NCBI GenBank assembly: GCA_007118445.1
Contig: SKRP01000287.1
Coordinates: 1-7,876, forward strand
From: Natronohydrobacter sp.
GTDB lineage: Bacteria; Pseudomonadota; Alphaproteobacteria; Rhodobacterales; Rhodobacteraceae
DNA length: 7,876 bases
Direction: 5' to 3'
The notes under the pieces were generated by a model. That model searched no databases. It saw only the letters and a list, made by a program, of their open reading frames with translations, and was not told the origin of the DNA. A program made the translations under genes and the position numbers. This document shows, piece by piece, positions 6,287-7,876 of the stretch; the first letter of the stretch is position 1; each line of letters opens with the position of its first letter.

Positions 6287-7126
6287 CTAGCGTGCCAGAA
6301 ATACCGGGATGCTGGTTTCTTCCAGCAGATTGCGTGTCGTGCCGCCGAGGATGGCCTGACGCAGCCGCGAATGACTATAAGCCCCGATGACCAGCAAATC
6401 CGCAGCCTGATCCTGCGCATGGCGGCGCAGCATGTCGCTGATCCGGGGCAGGGTACGGGCAATCACCGAGATATCGACTGCGACCTGGTGACGCACAAGC
6501 ATCTGCGATAACAGCCCGCCGGGATCGGACCTTTCAAGCCCATGACTGGGCGGATCGACCACGACGACATTGACCGTATCGGCCATTTTCAGCAGCGGCA
6601 GTGCCGCGCGGGTTGCGGCCAGCGCCTCGTCGCTCTGGTTCCATGCAAGGACGATCTTCGAGAAATCCGGCAGCTCTGCGCCGGGGTCCGGCAGGATCAG
6701 CACAGGTGCGCCGCCATCGAACAGGGCCGCTTCGGTGATGATCTCATCCTGTGGCCCGCGTTCGCCGCCATAAGGGCGGGGCAGAACCACAAGATCGCAG
6801 AATCGCGCCTTGAGTCCGACAATCGAGGAAATTCCGCCAAGCGTCACGACAGCAGTGTCGACGCTCCAGCGCAGATCGGCCGATTTCAGGCGTTGTTTCA
6901 CATGCTCCGCCAATCCGGCAGCGCTCTCGCTGGCCTTGTCCAGCGCGTCCTGATAGATCATCGCCGGTGCCCCGGCATAGAAGCCGACGCTCTGGGTCGT
7001 GTCGATGCCCAGACAGCAGAATTCGATATGCGCGTCGAAACGACGGGCAAGACTGCAGGCGGATGCGATCAGACCATCAAGATCGGCTGACGATGCAAGA
7101 AATATGCAGATGGATTTGTAGGCCAT
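6287..7126 (-). CDS. Universal stress protein, tandem UspA-like domains
   Basis: The 279-residue cytosolic protein has two UspA-like alpha/beta domains. The first (about 1-147) starts YKSICIFLASS and ends PVLILPDP. The second (about 154-279) starts FSKIVLAWNQS and ends PVFLAR. The second has GAYSHSRLRQAILGGTTRN (248-266), close to the ATP-binding signature G-2x-G-9x-G-S/T but with serine in place of the second glycine. The equivalent place in the first domain (LVVLPRPYGGERG) has lost the motif. Cysteines C24, C37, C38 and C110 lie in the first domain. I chose ATG 7126 because GGAGGAG lies 10 nt upstream and the domain begins at once; a longer open frame to 7261 crosses the promoter region. 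Usp proteins modulate survival under stress or energy limitation. Its divergence from ccoN across a shared perfect FNR box points to low-oxygen control. The family is firm; the precise role is unknown. Confidence 0.92.
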   Translation of the reverse strand: MAYKSICIFLASSADLDGLIASACSLARRFDAHIEFCCLGIDTTQSVGFYAGAPAMIYQDALDKASESAAGLAEHVKQRLKSADLRWSVDTAVVTLGGISSIVGLKARFCDLVVLPRPYGGERGPQDEIITEAALFDGGAPVLILPDPGAELPDFSKIVLAWNQSDEALAATRAALPLLKMADTVNVVVVDPPSHGLERSDPGGLLSQMLVRHQVAVDISVIARTLPRISDMLRRHAQDQAADLLVIGAYSHSRLRQAILGGTTRNLLEETSIPVFLAR

Positions 7127-7136
7127 GGTGTTTTTT

Positions 7137-7143
7137 CTCCTCC
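7137..7143 (-). promoter_or_regulatory. Strong Shine-Dalgarno GGAGGAG of the usp gene
   Basis: GGAGGAG on the minus strand sits 10 nt before ATG 7126, with a run of six A in the spacer. It fixes the usp start and excludes the upstream in-frame candidates. Confidence 0.8.
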
Positions 7144-7222
7144 GGGAAGGGATCATGATGCCATTCTTGCGACAAACTGACCGCCCTGCGATGATCTGGC
7201 GCAAGCCAATGCTGCCCGAACC

Positions 7223-7236
7223 TTGACCTGAATCAA
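7223..7236. promoter_or_regulatory. FNR/FnrL box TTGAC-CTGA-ATCAA (usp-ccoN intergenic)
   Basis: This matches the FNR consensus with the common TTGAC variant in one half. It lies exactly 96 bp from both the usp ATG (7126) and the ccoN ATG (7333). For standard class II activation (box centred at -41.5), transcription would start near 7271 for ccoN and near 7188 for usp, leaving leaders of about 62 nt either way. FnrL activation of cco genes is established in R. sphaeroides; control of usp is inferred from the symmetry. Confidence 0.9.
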
Positions 7237-7246
7237 AGTACCTGCC

Positions 7247-7262
7247 TTTGACCCATGACAAA
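7247..7262. promoter_or_regulatory. Second, degenerate Crp/FNR-family palindrome upstream of ccoN
   Basis: TTTGAC-CCAT-GACAAA has FNR-family spacing (TTTG-N8-CAAA), but its right half departs from the FNR sequence. It is centred 25 bp downstream of the perfect box, between that box and the predicted ccoN start point. It could be a weak second FnrL site, a site for a relative such as NnrR/Dnr, or simply the TTGACC core-promoter element at 7248-7253. Confidence 0.35.
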
Positions 7263-7332
7263 AGGCATCATGCAAAACTGTGTGTGCCGCAGTCATCTTT
7301 TTGTGGCAACGCGATAACAAGGGACGCAGACT

Positions 7333-7876
7333 ATGTGGGATTACATCAAGCTTGCTGTTCTGGGGGTGATTGTGGTGGTTGCCGCAGTCGCCGCCAGCAT
7401 GGCACGCGATTTGCCATATCTGGTCCATATGTTGCTGATCATCGCGGCAGCGGCGATCACCTTCATATGGACCCTTCGCCGAATCGGAGAGCCGGTTCCT
7501 GTCGCCAATCAGAACGAATATATGGACGGCCCGGTGCGCTACGGCGTCATCGCGACCGCGTTCTGGGGCGTGGTGGGCTTTCTGGTGGGCGTTGTCATCG
7601 CTTTTCAGCTGGCCTGGCCAGGACTGAATTTCGAATGGGCACAAGGCTATCTGAATTTCGGGCGTCTGCGTCCCCTGCACACCTCGGCGGTGATTTTCGC
7701 TTTTGGTGGTAACGCGCTGATCGCATCGGCGTTTTACGTCGTTCAGCGCACCTCGGCGGCGCGGCTCTGGGGTGGGGGCCTCGCATGGTTCGTGTTCTGG
7801 GGCTATCAGCTGTTCATCCTGATGGCCGCAACCGGCTATGTGCTGGGCTCGACCCAGGGCAATGAATATGCTGAAC
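7333..7876 (+). CDS. ccoN: cbb3-type cytochrome c oxidase subunit I, CcoN (partial, runs off right edge)
   Basis: This is the catalytic membrane subunit of the high-affinity cbb3 oxidase, which reduces O2 to water and pumps protons under low oxygen. The first 181 codons are present, roughly the first third. They include the N-terminal extension helices MWDYIKLAVLGVIVVVAAVAA and LVHMLLIIAAAAITFIW, the conserved VRYGVIATAFWGVVGFLVGVVIAFQLAWP helix, and GRLRPLHTSAVIFAFGGNALIA. In that last segment H116 is the expected axial ligand of low-spin heme b. WFVFWGYQLFILMAATGYVLG follows. The binuclear-centre histidines lie beyond the edge. ATG 7333 is preceded by AAGGGA about 9 nt upstream. ccoO, ccoQ and ccoP are expected next but are not visible. 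It is divergent from usp, and the FNR box centred 103 bp upstream suggests FnrL activation. Confidence 0.97.
   Translation, partial: MWDYIKLAVLGVIVVVAAVAASMARDLPYLVHMLLIIAAAAITFIWTLRRIGEPVPVANQNEYMDGPVRYGVIATAFWGVVGFLVGVVIAFQLAWPGLNFEWAQGYLNFGRLRPLHTSAVIFAFGGNALIASAFYVVQRTSAARLWGGGLAWFVFWGYQLFILMAATGYVLGSTQGNEYAE

Noticed and set aside
7127..7261. Longer usp start at 7261
   Set aside because: The extra 45 residues read through the FNR box and the Shine-Dalgarno, and do not resemble a Usp domain; GGAGGAG fixes ATG 7126.
7153..7712. Open frames overlapping the start of ccoN on both strands (175 residues minus, 154 residues plus)
   Set aside because: They cover the FNR box and promoter region and conflict with the unmistakable CcoN sequence.
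1..7876. Mobile elements, CRISPR repeats, tRNA or rRNA genes, phage or toxin-antitoxin genes
   Set aside because: I saw no transposase, regularly spaced repeats, tRNA cloverleaf or defence-type proteins; gene content and order are those of a chromosomal respiratory locus.

Overview
The window is high-GC DNA from an alphaproteobacterium, most likely a Rhodobacterales member (Rhodobacter/Roseobacter relatives). The main evidence is the order hemN / fnrL / universal stress gene / ccoN. From memory, this matches the FnrL-controlled low-oxygen locus of Rhodobacter sphaeroides and relatives, and the FnrL and CcoN protein sequences look typical of that group. I have run no database search.

Layout, left to right. 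Positions 1-1728 (minus) hold the N-terminal 576 codons of a large FtsX/MacB-type ABC permease, which runs off the left edge. It is coupled by an ATGA overlap to its ATPase gene (1725-2444, minus). A 45-bp gap separates this pair from a divergent two-domain VOC/glyoxalase-superfamily gene (2490-3401, plus). hemN, for oxygen-independent coproporphyrinogen III oxidase, lies convergently at 3496-4851 (minus). It is divergent from fnrL (4907-5659, plus), and a perfect FNR box sits in the 55-bp gap. An unrecognised single-span membrane protein follows (about 5731-6192, plus). A perfect 13-bp-stem hairpin separates it from a convergent tandem-domain universal stress protein gene (6287-7126, minus). 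A 206-bp divergent region with a second perfect FNR box leads to ccoN (7333 to the right edge, plus), the catalytic subunit of cbb3 cytochrome oxidase, of which 181 codons are visible.

How it works together. From 3496 onward this is a microaerobic/anaerobic adaptation block. FnrL, an Fe-S oxygen sensor, probably controls its own gene, anaerobic heme synthesis (hemN), the high-affinity oxidase (ccoN onward) and a stress protein. Both FNR boxes lie in divergent intergenic regions, so each can serve two genes. The left part (ABC exporter-like pair and VOC protein) is ordinary accessory content with no visible FNR control.

I see no mobile element, CRISPR array, tRNA or rRNA, and no wholly new system. 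The points most worth a second look are the geometry of the two FNR boxes, the apparent absence of a leader on fnrL, secondary palindromes beside both boxes, and the unknown membrane protein.
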